From assembly GCA_964057225.1 (NCBI GenBank), contig OZ059900.1, positions 22,025,638 through 22,089,637 on the forward strand: a stretch of DNA of 64,000 nucleotides, given 5' to 3'. This document shows, one piece after another, positions 46,449 through 60,917 of the stretch (positions are counted from its first letter, which is position 1; each line of letters opens with the position of its first letter). The DNA is from Auanema rhodensis (lineage: Eukaryota; Nematoda; Chromadorea; Rhabditida; Rhabditidae). Under the pieces are notes generated by a model that searched no databases, was not told the DNA's origin, and worked only from the letters and a program-made list of their open reading frames with translations. The translations under genes were made by a program, and so were the position numbers.

Positions 46449-48500
46449 GGGGCGTGCCCTCAGAATATGCTAATTTCCTTAATTTTCTAACCCCTGTTTT
46501 TTTGTCGTGAAAGTGGAACTAGACGTTGTACGAACAATTTTGAACTAAGTTTCATTGACATTGCATGAGTTTGAACACATGAAATCGTAAGTCAAAACCT
46601 TGTTTACAGCGAAATTTCCAAAAACTGGTTTTCCAGCATAATAAAATATTTCTCATGGGAAATACTGTGTTTTTGTTTTTTTCTAGTGTTCAGCATGTAA
46701 AATGCTTCATTTTAGTATGTAACACGCTGAAATTCGTTGCATTTGACGAATCATATGAACAAAAATCGATTTAATCAATATTAGCCATAAGGGGCGTGCC
46801 CTCAGAATATGCTAATTTCCTTAATTTTCTAACCCCTGTTTTTTTGTCGTGAAAGTGGAACTAGACGTTGTACGAACAATTTTGAGCTAGGTTTCATTGA
46901 CATTGCATGAGTTTGAACACATGAAATCGTAAGTCAAAACCTTGTTTACAGCGAAATTTCCAAAAACTGGTTTTCCAGCATAATAAAATATTTCTCATGG
47001 GAAATACTGTGTTTTTGTATTTTTCTAGTGTTCAGCATGTAAAATGCTTCATATTAGTATGTAACACGCTGAAATTCGTTGCATTTGACGACTCATATGA
47101 ACAAAAATCGATTTAATCAATATTAGCCATAAGGGGCGTGCCCTCAGAATATGCTAATTTCCTTAATTTTCTAACCCCTGTTTTTTTGTCGTGAAAGTGG
47201 AACTAGACGTTGTACGAACAATTTTGAGCTAGGTTTCATTGACATTGCATGAGTTTGAACACATGAAATCGTAAGTCAAAACCTTGTTTACAGCGAAATT
47301 TCCAAAAACTGGTTTTCCAGCATAATAAAATATTTCTCATGGGAAATACTGTGTTTTTGTTTTTTTCTAGTGTTCAGCATGTAAAATGCTTCATTTTAGT
47401 ATGTAACACGCTGAAATTCGTTGCATTTGACGACTCATATGAACAAAAATCGATTTAATCAATATTAGCCATAAGGGGCGTGCCCTCAGAATATGCTAAT
47501 TTCCTTAATTTTCTAACCTCTGTTTTTTTGTCGTGAAAGTGGAACTAAACGTTGTACGAACAATTTTGAGCTAGGTTTCATTGACATTGCATGAGTTTGA
47601 ACACATGAAATCGTAAGTCAAAACCTTGTTTACAGCGAAATTTCCAAAAACTGGTTTTCCAGCATAATAAAATATTTCTCATGGGAAATACTGTGTTTTT
47701 GTATTTTTCTAGTGTTCAGCATGTAAAATGCTTCATATTAGTATGTAACACGCTGAAATTCGTTGCATTTGACGACTCATATGAACAAAAATCGATTTAA
47801 TCAATATTAGCCATAAGGGGCGTGCCCTCAGAATATGCTAATTTCCTTAATTTTCTAACCCCTGTTTTTTTGTCGTGAAAGTGGAACTAGACGTTGTACG
47901 AACAATTTTGAGCTAAGTTTCATTGACATTGCATGAGTTTGAACACATGAAATCGTAAGTCAAAACCTTGTTTACAGCGAAATTTCCAAAAACTGGTTTT
48001 CCAGCATAATAAAATATTTCTCATGGGAAATACTGTGTTTTTGTTTTTTTCTAGTGTTCAGCATGTAAAATGCTTCATTTTAGTATGTAACACGCTGAAA
48101 TTCGTTGCATTTGACGAATCATATGAACAAAAATCGATTTAATCAATATTAGCCATAAGGGGCGTGCCCTCAGAATATGCTAATTTCCTTAATTTTCTAA
48201 CCCCTGTTTTTTTGTCGTGAAAGTGGAACTAGACGTTGTACGAACAATTTTGAGCTAGGTTTCATTGACATTGCATGAGTTTGAACACATGAAATCGTAA
48301 GTCAAAACCTTGTTTACAGCGAAATTTCCAAAAACTGGTTTTCCAGCATAATAAAATATTTCTCATGGGAAATACTGTGTTTTTGTATTTTACTAGTGTT
48401 CAGCATGTAAAATGCTTTATTTTAGTATGTAACACGCTGAAATTCGTTGCATTTGACGACTCATATGAACAAAAATCGATTTAATCAATATTAGCCATAA
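46449..48500 (+). repeat. 2052-bp higher-order repeat (6 L), copy 1
   Basis: Marked by gaactaag in the first unit, C302A before the second, C45T/G74A in the fourth and tattttactag with gctttatttt at the end. Confidence 0.82.
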
Positions 48501-50552
48501 GGGGCGTGCCCTCAGAATATGCTAATTTCCTTAATTTTCTAACCCCTGTTTTTTTGTCGTGAAAGTGGAACTAGACGTTGTACGAACAATTTTGAACTAA
48601 GTTTCATTGACATTGCATGAGTTTGAACACATGAAATCGTAAGTCAAAACCTTGTTTACAGCGAAATTTCCAAAAACTGGTTTTCCAGCATAATAAAATA
48701 TTTCTCATGGGAAATACTGTGTTTTTGTTTTTTTCTAGTGTTCAGCATGTAAAATGCTTCATTTTAGTATGTAACACGCTGAAATTCGTTGCATTTGACG
48801 AATCATATGAACAAAAATCGATTTAATCAATATTAGCCATAAGGGGCGTGCCCTCAGAATATGCTAATTTCCTTAATTTTCTAACCCCTGTTTTTTTGTC
48901 GTGAAAGTGGAACTAGACGTTGTACGAACAATTTTGAGCTAGGTTTCATTGACATTGCATGAGTTTGAACACATGAAATCGTAAGTCAAAACCTTGTTTA
49001 CAGCGAAATTTCCAAAAACTGGTTTTCCAGCATAATAAAATATTTCTCATGGGAAATACTGTGTTTTTGTATTTTTCTAGTGTTCAGCATGTAAAATGCT
49101 TCATATTAGTATGTAACACGCTGAAATTCGTTGCATTTGACGACTCATATGAACAAAAATCGATTTAATCAATATTAGCCATAAGGGGCGTGCCCTCAGA
49201 ATATGCTAATTTCCTTAATTTTCTAACCCCTGTTTTTTTGTCGTGAAAGTGGAACTAGACGTTGTACGAACAATTTTGAGCTAGGTTTCATTGACATTGC
49301 ATGAGTTTGAACACATGAAATCGTAAGTCAAAACCTTGTTTACAGCGAAATTTCCAAAAACTGGTTTTCCAGCATAATAAAATATTTCTCATGGGAAATA
49401 CTGTGTTTTTGTTTTTTTCTAGTGTTCAGCATGTAAAATGCTTCATTTTAGTATGTAACACGCTGAAATTCGTTGCATTTGACGACTCATATGAACAAAA
49501 ATCGATTTAATCAATATTAGCCATAAGGGGCGTGCCCTCAGAATATGCTAATTTCCTTAATTTTCTAACCTCTGTTTTTTTGTCGTGAAAGTGGAACTAA
49601 ACGTTGTACGAACAATTTTGAGCTAGGTTTCATTGACATTGCATGAGTTTGAACACATGAAATCGTAAGTCAAAACCTTGTTTACAGCGAAATTTCCAAA
49701 AACTGGTTTTCCAGCATAATAAAATATTTCTCATGGGAAATACTGTGTTTTTGTATTTTTCTAGTGTTCAGCATGTAAAATGCTTCATATTAGTATGTAA
49801 CACGCTGAAATTCGTTGCATTTGACGACTCATATGAACAAAAATCGATTTAATCAATATTAGCCATAAGGGGCGTGCCCTCAGAATATGCTAATTTCCTT
49901 AATTTTCTAACCCCTGTTTTTTTGTCGTGAAAGTGGAACTAGACGTTGTACGAACAATTTTGAGCTAAGTTTCATTGACATTGCATGAGTTTGAACACAT
50001 GAAATCGTAAGTCAAAACCTTGTTTACAGCGAAATTTCCAAAAACTGGTTTTCCAGCATAATAAAATATTTCTCATGGGAAATACTGTGTTTTTGTTTTT
50101 TTCTAGTGTTCAGCATGTAAAATGCTTCATTTTAGTATGTAACACGCTGAAATTCGTTGCATTTGACGAATCATATGAACAAAAATCGATTTAATCAATA
50201 TTAGCCATAAGGGGCGTGCCCTCAGAATATGCTAATTTCCTTAATTTTCTAACCCCTGTTTTTTTGTCGTGAAAGTGGAACTAGACGTTGTACGAACAAT
50301 TTTGAGCTAGGTTTCATTGACATTGCATGAGTTTGAACACATGAAATCGTAAGTCAAAACCTTGTTTACAGCGAAATTTCCAAAAACTGGTTTTCCAGCA
50401 TAATAAAATATTTCTCATGGGAAATACTGTGTTTTTGTATTTTACTAGTGTTCAGCATGTAAAATGCTTTATTTTAGTATGTAACACGCTGAAATTCGTT
50501 GCATTTGACGACTCATATGAACAAAAATCGATTTAATCAATATTAGCCATAA
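48501..50552 (+). repeat. 2052-bp higher-order repeat, copy 2
   Basis: Same marker order; the copy ends at 50553, which has gagctagg, not gaactaag. Confidence 0.82.
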
Positions 50553-50699
50553 GGGGCGTGCCCTCAGAATATGCTAATTTCCTTAATTTTCTAACCCCTG
50601 TTTTTTTGTCGTGAAAGTGGAACTAGACGTTGTACGAACAATTTTGAGCTAGGTTTCATTGACATTGCATGAGTTTGAACACATGAAATCGTAAGTCAA

Positions 50700-53600
50700 A
50701 ACCTTGTTTACAGCGAAATTTCCAAAAACTGGTTTTCCAGCATAATAAAATATTTCTCATGGGAAATACTGTGTTTTTGTATTTTTCTAGTGTTCAGCAT
50801 GTAAAATGCTTCATTTTAGTATGTAACACGCTGAAATTCGTTGCATTTGACGACTCATATGAACAAAAATCGATTTAATCAATATTAGCCATAAGGGGCG
50901 TGCCCTCAGAATATGCTAATTTCCTTAATTTTCTAACCCCTGTTTTTTTGTCGTGAAAGTGGAACTAGACGTTGTACGAACAATTTTGAGCTAGGTTTCA
51001 TTGACATTGCATGAGTTTGAACACATGAAATCGTAAGTCAAAACCTTGTTTACAGCGAAATTTCCAAAAACTGGTTTTCCAGCATAATAAAATATTTCTC
51101 ATGGGAAATACTGTGTTTTTGTATTTTTCTAGTGTTCAGCATGTAAAATGCTTCATTTTAGTATGTAACACGCTGAAATTCGTTGCATTCGACGACTCAT
51201 ATGAACAAAAATCGATTTAATCAATATTAGCCATAAGGGGCGTGCCCTCAGAATATGCTAATTTCCTTAATTTTCTAACCCCTGTTTTTTTGTCGTGAAA
51301 GTGGAACTACACGTTGTACGAACAATTTTGAGCTAGGTTTCATTGACATTGCATGAGTTTGAACACATGAAATCGTAAGTCAAAACCTTGTTTACAGCGA
51401 AATTTCCAAAAACTGGTTTTCCAGCATAATAAAATATTTCTCATGGGAAATACTGTGTTTTCGTATTTTTCTAGTGTTCAGCATGTAAAATGCTTCATTT
51501 TAGTATGTAACACGCTGAAATTCGTTGCATTTGACGAATCATATGAACAAAAATCGATTTAATCAATATTAGCCATAAGGGGCGTGCCCTCAGAATATGC
51601 TAATTTCCTTAATTTTCTAACCCCTGTTTTTTTGTCGTGAAAGTGGAACTAGACGTTGTACGAACAATTTTGAGCTAGGTTTCATTGACATTGCATGAGT
51701 TTGAACACATGAAATCGTAAGTCAAAACCTTGTTTACAGCGAAATTTCCAAAAACTGGTTTTCCAGCATAATAAAATATTTCTCATGGGAAATACTGTGT
51801 TTTTGTATTTTACTAGTGTTCAGCATGTAAAATGCTTCATTTTAGTATGTAACACGCTGAAATTCGTTGCATTTGACGACTCATATGAACAAAAATCGAT
51901 TTAATCAATATTAGCCATAAGGGGCGTGCCCTCAGAATATGCTAATTTCCTTAAATTTCTAACCTCTGTTTTTTTGTCGTGAAAGTGGAACTAAACGTTG
52001 TACAAACAATTTTGAGCTAGGTTTCATTGACATTGCATGAGTTTGAACACATGAAATCGTAAGTCAAAACCTTGTTTACAGCGAAATTTCCAAAAACTGG
52101 TTTTCCAGCATAATAAAATATTTCTCATGGGAAATACTGTGTTTTTGTATTTTTCTAGTGTTCAGCATGTAAAATGATTCATTTTAGTATGTAACACGCT
52201 GAAATTCGTTGCATTTGACGACTCATATGAACAAAAATCGATTTAATCAATATTAGCCATAAGGGGCGTGCCCTCAGAATATGCTAATTTCCTTAATTTT
52301 CTAACCCCTGTTTTTTTGTCGTGAAAGTGGAACTAGACGTTGTACGAACAATTTTGAGCTAGGTTTCATTGACATTGCATGAGTTTGAACACATGAAATC
52401 GTAAGTCAAAACCTTGTTTACAGCGAAATTTCCAAAAACTGGTTTTCCAGCATAATAAAATATTTCTCATGGGAAATACTGTGTTTTTGTATTTTTCTAG
52501 TGTTCAGCATGTAAAATGCTTCATTTTAGTATGTAACACGCTGAAATTCGTTGCATTTGACAACTCATATGAACAAAAATCGATTTAATCAATATTAGCC
52601 ATAATAAAATATTTCTCATGGGAAATACTGTGTTTTTGTATTTTTCTAGTGTTCAGCATGTAAAATGATTCATTTTAGTATGTAACACGCTGAAATTCGT
52701 TGCATTTGACGACTCATATGAACAAAAATCTATTTAATCAATATTAGACATAAGGGGCGTGCCCTCAGAATATGCTAATTTCCTTAATTTTCTAACCCCT
52801 GTTTTTTTGTCGTGAAAGTGGAACTAGACGTTGTACGAACAATTTTGAGCTAGGTTTCATTGACATTGCATGAGCTTGAACACATGAAATCGTAAGTCAA
52901 AACCTTGTTTACAGCGAAATTTCCAAAAACTGGTTTTCCAGCATAATAAAATATTTCTCATGGGAAATACTGTGTTTTTGTATTTTTCTAGTGTTCAGCA
53001 TGTAAAATGATTCATTTTAGTATGTAACACGCTGAAATTCGTTGCATTTGACGACTCATATGAACAAAAATCGATTTAATCAATATTAGCCATAAGGGGC
53101 GTGCCCTCAGAATATGCTAATTTCCTTAATTTTCTAACCCCTGTTTTTTTGTCGTGAAAGTGGAACTAGACGTTGTACGAACAATTTTGAGCTAGGTTTC
53201 ATTGACATTGCATGAGTTTGAACACATGAAATCGTAAGTCAAAACCTTGTTTACAGCGAAATTTCCAAAAACTGGTTTTCCAGCATAATAAAATATTTCT
53301 CATGGGAAATACTGTGTTTTTGTATTTTTCTAGTGTTCAGCATGTAAAATGCTTCATTTTAGTATGTAACACGCTGAAATTCGTTGCATTTGACGACTTA
53401 TATGAACAAAAATCGATTTAATCAATATTAGCCATAAGGGGCGTGCCCTCAGAATATGCTAATTTCCTTAATTTTCTAACCCCTGTTTTTTTGTCGTGAA
53501 AGTGGAACTAGACGTTGTACGAACAATTTTGAGCTAGGTTTCATTGACATTGCATGAGTTTGAACACATGAAATCGTAAGTCAAAACCTTGTTTACAGCG

Positions 53601-55100
53601 AAATTTCCAAAAACTGGTTTTCCAGCATAATAAAATATTTCTCATGGGAAATACTGTGTTTTTGTATTTTTCTAGTGTTCAGCATGTAAAATGCTTCATT
53701 TTAGTATGTAACACGCTGAAATTCGTTGCATTTGACGACTCATATGAACAAAAATCGATTTAATCAATATTAGCCATAAGGGGCGTGCCCTCAGAATATG
53801 CTAATTTCCTTAATTTTCTAACCCCTGTTTTTTTGTCGTGAAAGTGGAACTAGACGTTGTACGAACAATTTTGAGCTAAGTTTCATTGACATTGCATGAG
53901 TTTGAACACATGAAATCGTAAGTCAAAACCTTGTTTACAGCGAAATTTCCAAAAACTGGTTTTCCAGCATAATAAAATATTTCTCATGGGAAATACTGTG
54001 TTTTTGTATTTTTCTAGTGTTCAGCATGTAAAATGCTTCATTTTAGTATGTAACACGCTGAAATTCGTTGCATTTGACGACTCATATGAACAAAAATCGA
54101 TTTAATCAATATTAGCCATAAGGGGCGTGCCCTCAGAATATGCTAATTTCCTTAATTTTCTAACCTCTGTTTTTTTGTCGTGAAAGTGGAACTAAACGTT
54201 GTACGAACAATTTTGAGCTAGGTTTCATTGACATTGCATGAGTTTGAACACATGAAATCGTAAGTCAAAACCTTGTTTACAGCGAAATTTCCAAAAACTG
54301 GTTTTCCAGCATAATAAAATATTTCTCATGGGAAATACTGTGTTTTTGTATTTTTCTAGTGTTCAGCATGTAAAATGCTTCATATTAGTATGTAACACGC
54401 TGAAATTCGTTGCATTTGACGACTCATATGAACAAAAATCGATTTAATCAATATTAGCCATAAGGGGCGTGCCCTCAGAATATGCTAATTTCCTTAATTT
54501 TCTAACCCCTGTTTTTTTGTCGTGAAAGTGGAACTAGACGTTGTACGAACAATTTTGAGCTAAGTTTCATTGACATTGCATGAGTTTGAACACATGAAAT
54601 CGTAAGTCAAAACCTTGTTTACAGCGAAATTTCCAAAAACTGGTTTTCCAGCATAATAAAATATTTCTCATGGGAAATACTGTGTTTTTGTTTTTTTCTA
54701 GTGTTCAGCATGTAAAATGCTTCATTTTAGTGTGTAACACGCTGAAATTCGTTGCATTTGACGAATCATATGAACAAAAATCGATTTAATCAATATTAGC
54801 CATAAGGGGCGTGCCCTCAGAATATGCTAATTTCCTTAATTTTCTAACCCCTGTTTTTTTGTCGTGAAAGTGGAACTAGACGTTGTACGAACAATTTTGA
54901 GCTAGGTTTCATTGACATTGCATGAGTTTGAACACATGAAATCGTAAGTCAAAACCTTGTTTACAGCGAAATTTCCAAAAACTGGTTTTCCAGCATAATA
55001 AAATATTTCTCATGGGAAATACTGTGTTTTTGTATTTTACTAGTGTTCAGCATGTAAAATGCTTCATTTTAGTATGTAACACGCTGAAATTCGTTGCATT
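50700..55100 (+). repeat. 5770-bp-offset duplication, copy 1
   Basis: Contains the cattcgacg, ctacacg, ttttcgtat, gtacaaac, S unit 30 and gtgtgtaacac markers. The ends are approximate. Confidence 0.82.
52605..52753 (+). repeat. S unit 30 (149 bp)
   Basis: gattc, atctattt (G320T, ATCGAT lost) and gacataagg. Shared with S units 31 and 32. Confidence 0.95.
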
Positions 55101-55147
55101 TGACAACTCATATGAACAAAAATCGATTTAATCAATATTAGCCATAA
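52754..55147 (+). repeat. Run of 7 L units
   Basis: Landmarks 52754 to 54806. gagcttgaac is in the first unit, gacttatatg precedes 53438, C45T/G74A are in 54122, and gtgtgtaacac lies near 54731. Confidence 0.95.
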
Positions 55148-55296
55148 TAAAATATTTCTCATGGGAAATACTGTGTTTTTGTATTTTTCTAGTGTTCAGC
55201 ATGTAAAATGATTCATTTTAGTATGTAACACGCTGAAATTCGTTGCATTTGACGACTCATATGAACAAAAATCTATTTAATCAATATTAGACATAA
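55148..55296 (+). repeat. S unit 31 (149 bp)
   Basis: Same alleles as S unit 30, but its upstream L has tattttactag, so its left flank differs. Confidence 0.95.
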
Positions 55297-58200
55297 GGGG
55301 CGTGCCCTCAGAATATGCTAATTTCCTTAATTTTCTAACCCCTGTTTTTTTGTCGTGAAAGTGGAACTAGACGTTGTACGAACAATTTTGAGCTAGGTTT
55401 CATTGACATTGCATGAGCTTGAACACATGAAATCGTAAGTCAAAACCTTGTTTACAGCGAAATTTCCAAAAACTGGTTTTCCAGCATAATAAAATATTTC
55501 TCATGGGAAATACTGTGTTTTTGTATTTTTCTAGTGTTCAGCATGTAAAATGATTCATTTTAGTATGTAACACGCTGAAATTCGTTGCATTTGACGACTC
55601 ATATGAACAAAAATCGATTTAATCAATATTAGCCATAAGGGGCGTGCCCTCAGAATATGCTAATTTCCTTAATTTTCTAACCCCTGTTTTTTTGTCGTGA
55701 AAGTGGAACTAGACGTTGTACGAACAATTTTGAGCTAGGTTTCATTGACATTGCATGAGTTTGAACACATGAAATCGTAAGTCAAAACCTTGTTTACAGC
55801 GAAATTTCCAAAAACTGGTTTTCCAGCATAATAAAATATTTCTCATGGGAAATACTGTGTTTTTGTATTTTTCTAGTGTTCAGCATGTAAAATGCTTCAT
55901 TTTAGTATGTAACACGCTGAAATTCGTTGCATTTGACGACTTATATGAACAAAAATCGATTTAATCAATATTAGCCATAAGGGGCGTGCCCTCAGAATAT
56001 GCTAATTTCCTTAATTTTCTAACCCCTGTTTTTTTGTCGTGAAAGTGGAACTAGACGTTGTACGAACAATTTTGAGCTAGGTTTCATTGACATTGCATGA
56101 GTTTGAACACATGAAATCGTAAGTCAAAACCTTGTTTACAGCGAAATTTCCAAAAACTGGTTTTCCAGCATAATAAAATATTTCTCATGGGAAATACTGT
56201 GTTTTTGTATTTTTCTAGTGTTCAGCATGTAAAATGCTTCATTTTAGTATGTAACACGCTGAAATTCGTTGCATTTGACGACTCATATGAACAAAAATCG
56301 ATTTAATCAATATTAGCCATAAGGGGCGTGCCCTCAGAATATGCTAATTTCCTTAATTTTCTAACCCCTGTTTTTTTGTCGTGAAAGTGGAACTAGACGT
56401 TGTACGAACAATTTTGAGCTAAGTTTCATTGACATTGCATGAGTTTGAACACATGAAATCGTAAGTCAAAACCTTGTTTACAGCGAAATTTCCAAAAACT
56501 GGTTTTCCAGCATAATAAAATATTTCTCATGGGAAATACTGTGTTTTTGTATTTTTCTAGTGTTCAGCATGTAAAATGCTTCATTTTAGTATGTAACACG
56601 CTGAAATTCGTTGCATTTGACGACTCATATGAACAAAAATCGATTTAATCAATATTAGCCATAAGGGGCGTGCCCTCAGAATATGCTAATTTCCTTAATT
56701 TTCTAACCCCTGTTTTTTTGTCGTGAAAGTGGAACTAGACGTTGTACGAACAATTTTGAGCTAGGTTTCATTGACATTGCATGAGTTTGAACACATGAAA
56801 TCGTAAGTCAAAACCTTGTTTACAGCGAAATTTCCAAAAACTGGTTTTCCAGCATAATAAAATATTTCTCATGGGAAATACTGTGTTTTTGTATTTTTCT
56901 AGTGTTCAGCATGTAAAATGCTTCATTTTAGTATGTAACACGCTGAAATTCGTTGCATTCGACGACTCATATGAACAAAAATCGATTTAATCAATATTAG
57001 CCATAAGGGGCGTGCCCTCAGAATATGCTAATTTCCTTAATTTTCTAACCCCTGTTTTTTTGTCGTGAAAGTGGAACTACACGTTGTACGAACAATTTTG
57101 AGCTAGGTTTCATTGACATTGCATGAGTTTGAACACATGAAATCGTAAGTCAAAACCTTGTTTACAGCGAAATTTCCAAAAACTGGTTTTCCAGCATAAT
57201 AAAATATTTCTCATGGGAAATACTGTGTTTTCGTATTTTTCTAGTGTTCAGCATGTAAAATGCTTCATTTTAGTATGTAACACGCTGAAATTCGTTGCAT
57301 TTGACGAATCATATGAACAAAAATCGATTTAATCAATATTAGCCATAAGGGGCGTGCCCTCAGAATATGCTAATTTCCTTAATTTTCTAACCCCTGTTTT
57401 TTTGTCGTGAAAGTGGAACTAGACGTTGTACGAACAATTTTGAGCTAGGTTTCATTGACATTGCATGAGTTTGAACACATGAAATCGTAAGTCAAAACCT
57501 TGTTTACAGCGAAATTTCCAAAAACTGGTTTTCCAGCATAATAAAATATTTCTCATGGGAAATACTGTGTTTTTGTATTTTACTAGTGTTCAGCATGTAA
57601 AATGCTTCATTTTAGTATGTAACACGCTGAAATTCGTTGCATTTGACGACTCATATGAACAAAAATCGATTTAATCAATATTAGCCATAAGGGGCGTGCC
57701 CTCAGAATATGCTAATTTCCTTAAATTTCTAACCTCTGTTTTTTTGTCGTGAAAGTGGAACTAAACGTTGTACAAACAATTTTGAGCTAGGTTTCATTGA
57801 CATTGCATGAGTTTGAACACATGAAATCGTAAGTCAAAACCTTGTTTACAGCGAAATTTCCAAAAACTGGTTTTCCAGCATAATAAAATATTTCTCATGG
57901 GAAATACTGTGTTTTTGTATTTTTCTAGTGTTCAGCATGTAAAATGATTCATTTTAGTATGTAACACGCTGAAATTCGTTGCATTTGACGACTCATATGA
58001 ACAAAAATCGATTTAATCAATATTAGCCATAAGGGGCGTGCCCTCAGAATATGCTAATTTCCTTAATTTTCTAACCCCTGTTTTTTTGTCGTGAAAGTGG
58101 AACTAGACGTTGTACGAACAATTTTGAGCTAGGTTTCATTGACATTGCATGAGTTTGAACACATGAAATCGTAAGTCAAAACCTTGTTTACAGCGAAATT

Positions 58201-58374
58201 TCCAAAAACTGGTTTTCCAGCATAATAAAATATTTCTCATGGGAAATACTGTGTTTTTGTATTTTTCTAGTGTTCAGCATGTAAAATGCTTCATTTTAGT
58301 ATGTAACACGCTGAAATTCGTTGCATTTGACAACTCATATGAACAAAAATCGATTTAATCAATATTAGCCATAA
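55297..58374 (+). repeat. Run of 9 L units
   Basis: Landmarks 55297 to 58033. The first units copy 52754 onward; from 56665 the run copies 50895 onward, including cattcgacg at 56960, ctacacg, ttttcgtat, ttaaatttct and gtacaaac. Confidence 0.95.
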
Positions 58375-60870
58375 TAAAATATTTCTCATGGGAAATACTG
58401 TGTTTTTGTATTTTTCTAGTGTTCAGCATGTAAAATGATTCATTTTAGTATGTAACACGCTGAAATTCGTTGCATTTGACGACTCATATGAACAAAAATC
58501 TATTTAATCAATATTAGACATAAGGGGCGTGCCCTCAGAATATGCTAATTTCCTTAATTTTCTAACCCCTGTTTTTTTGTCGTGAAAGTGGAACTAGACG
58601 TTGTACGAACAATTTTGAGCTAGGTTTCATTGACATTGCATGAGCTTGAACACATGAAATCGTAAGTCAAAACCTTGTTTACAGCGAAATTTCCAAAAAC
58701 TGGTTTTCCAGCATAATAAAATATTTCTCATGGGAAATACTGTGTTTTTGTATTTTTCTAGTGTTCAGCATGTAAAATGATTCATTTTAGTATGTAACAC
58801 GCTGAAATTCGTTGCATTTGACGACTCATATGAACAAAAATCGATTTAATCAATATTAGCCATAAGGGGCGTGCCCTCAGAATATGCTAATTTCCTTAAT
58901 TTTCTAACCCCTGTTTTTTTGTCGTGAAAGTGGAACTAGACGTTGTACGAACAATTTTGAGCTAGGTTTCATTGACATTGCATGAGTTTGAACACATGAA
59001 ATCGTAAGTCAAAACCTTGTTTACAGCGAAATTTCCAAAAACTGGTTTTCCAGCATAATAAAATATTTCTCATGGGAAATACTGTGTTTTTGTATTTTTC
59101 TAGTGTTCAGCATGTAAAATGCTTCATTTTAGTATGTAACACGCTGAAATTCGTTGCATTTGACGACTTATATGAACAAAAATCGATTTAATCAATATTA
59201 GCCATAAGGGGCGTGCCCTCAGAATATGCTAATTTCCTTAATTTTCTAACCCCTGTTTTTTTGTCGTGAAAGTGGAACTAGACGTTGTACGAACAATTTT
59301 GAGCTAGGTTTCATTGACATTGCATGAGTTTGAACACATGAAATCGTAAGTCAAAACCTTGTTTACAGCGAAATTTCCAAAAACTGGTTTTCCAGCATAA
59401 TAAAATATTTCTCATGGGAAATACTGTGTTTTTGTATTTTTCTAGTGTTCAGCATGTAAAATGCTTCATTTTAGTATGTAACACGCTGAAATTCGTTGCA
59501 TTTGACGACTCATATGAACAAAAATCGATTTAATCAATATTAGCCATAAGGGGCGTGCCCTCAGAATATGCTAATTTCCTTAATTTTCTAACCCCTGTTT
59601 TTTTGTCGTGAAAGTGGAACTAGACGTTGTACGAACAATTTTGAGCTAAGTTTCATTGACATTGCATGAGTTTGAACACATGAAATCGTAAGTCAAAACC
59701 TTGTTTACAGCGAAATTTCCAAAAACTGGTTTTCCAGCATAATAAAATATTTCTCATGGGAAATACTGTGTTTTTGTATTTTTCTAGTGTTCAGCATGTA
59801 AAATGCTTCATTTTAGTATGTAACACGCTGAAATTCGTTGCATTTGACGACTCATATGAACAAAAATCGATTTAATCAATATTAGCCATAAGGGGCGTGC
59901 CCTCAGAATATGCTAATTTCCTTAATTTTCTAACCTCTGTTTTTTTGTCGTGAAAGTGGAACTAAACGTTGTACGAACAATTTTGAGCTAGGTTTCATTG
60001 ACATTGCATGAGTTTGAACACATGAAATCGTAAGTCAAAACCTTGTTTACAGCGAAATTTCCAAAAACTGGTTTTCCAGCATAATAAAATATTTCTCATG
60101 GGAAATACTGTGTTTTTGTATTTTTCTAGTGTTCAGCATGTAAAATGCTTCATATTAGTATGTAACACGCTGAAATTCGTTGCATTTGACGACTCATATG
60201 AACAAAAATCGATTTAATCAATATTAGCCATAAGGGGCGTGCCCTCAGAATATGCTAATTTCCTTAATTTTCTAACCCCTGTTTTTTTGTCGTGAAAGTG
60301 GAACTAGACGTTGTACGAACAATTTTGAGCTAAGTTTCATTGACATTGCATGAGTTTGAACACATGAAATCGTAAGTCAAAACCTTGTTTACAGCGAAAT
60401 TTCCAAAAACTGGTTTTCCAGCATAATAAAATATTTCTCATGGGAAATACTGTGTTTTTGTTTTTTTCTAGTGTTCAGCATGTAAAATGCTTCATTTTAG
60501 TGTGTAACACGCTGAAATTCGTTGCATTTGACGAATCATATGAACAAAAATCGATTTAATCAATATTAGCCATAAGGGGCGTGCCCTCAGAATATGCTAA
60601 TTTCCTTAATTTTCTAACCCCTGTTTTTTTGTCGTGAAAGTGGAACTAGACGTTGTACGAACAATTTTGAGCTAGGTTTCATTGACATTGCATGAGTTTG
60701 AACACATGAAATCGTAAGTCAAAACCTTGTTTACAGCGAAATTTCCAAAAACTGGTTTTCCAGCATAATAAAATATTTCTCATGGGAAATACTGTGTTTT
60801 TGTATTTTACTAGTGTTCAGCATGTAAAATGCTTCATTTTAGTATGTAACACGCTGAAATTCGTTGCATT
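56470..60870 (+). repeat. 5770-bp-offset duplication, copy 2
   Basis: All markers of copy 1 recur at +5770. The gap between copies (55148 to about 56470) is itself a copy of 52605 to about 53920 at +2543. Confidence 0.82.
58375..58523 (+). repeat. S unit 32 (149 bp)
   Basis: Copy of S unit 30 displaced by 5770 bp; last S in the window. Confidence 0.95.
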
Positions 60871-60917
60871 TGACGACTCATATGAACAAAAATCGATTTA
60901 ATCAATATTAGCCATAA
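59892..60917 (+). repeat. 1026-bp higher-order repeat (3 L), copy 1
   Basis: C45T/G74A unit, G100A+A229T unit and C302A unit ending in tattttactag. Confidence 0.75.

Larger units (their letters stand above)
36747..48004 (+). repeat. 11,258-bp copy 2 of the large tandem duplication
   Basis: 29 L and 9 S units. The offset is 11749 up to about 44.2 kb and 11258 after, because one L+S pair (491 bp) is absent relative to copy 1. The left end coincides with a cataa; the exchange lies between 36747 and about 36785. Confidence 0.9.
45081..52604 (+). repeat. Run of 22 L units, the longest uninterrupted run
   Basis: Landmarks every 342 bp from 45081 to 52263. C45T/G74A mark units 46107, 47475, 49527 and 51921; gaactaag marks 46449 and 48501. 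tattttactag with gctttatttt occurs near 48390 and 50440. cattcgacg at 51190, ctacacg near 51309 and ttttcgtat near 51461 mark unit 51237 and its flanks. ttaaatttct and gtacaaac are in unit 51921. Confidence 0.95.
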
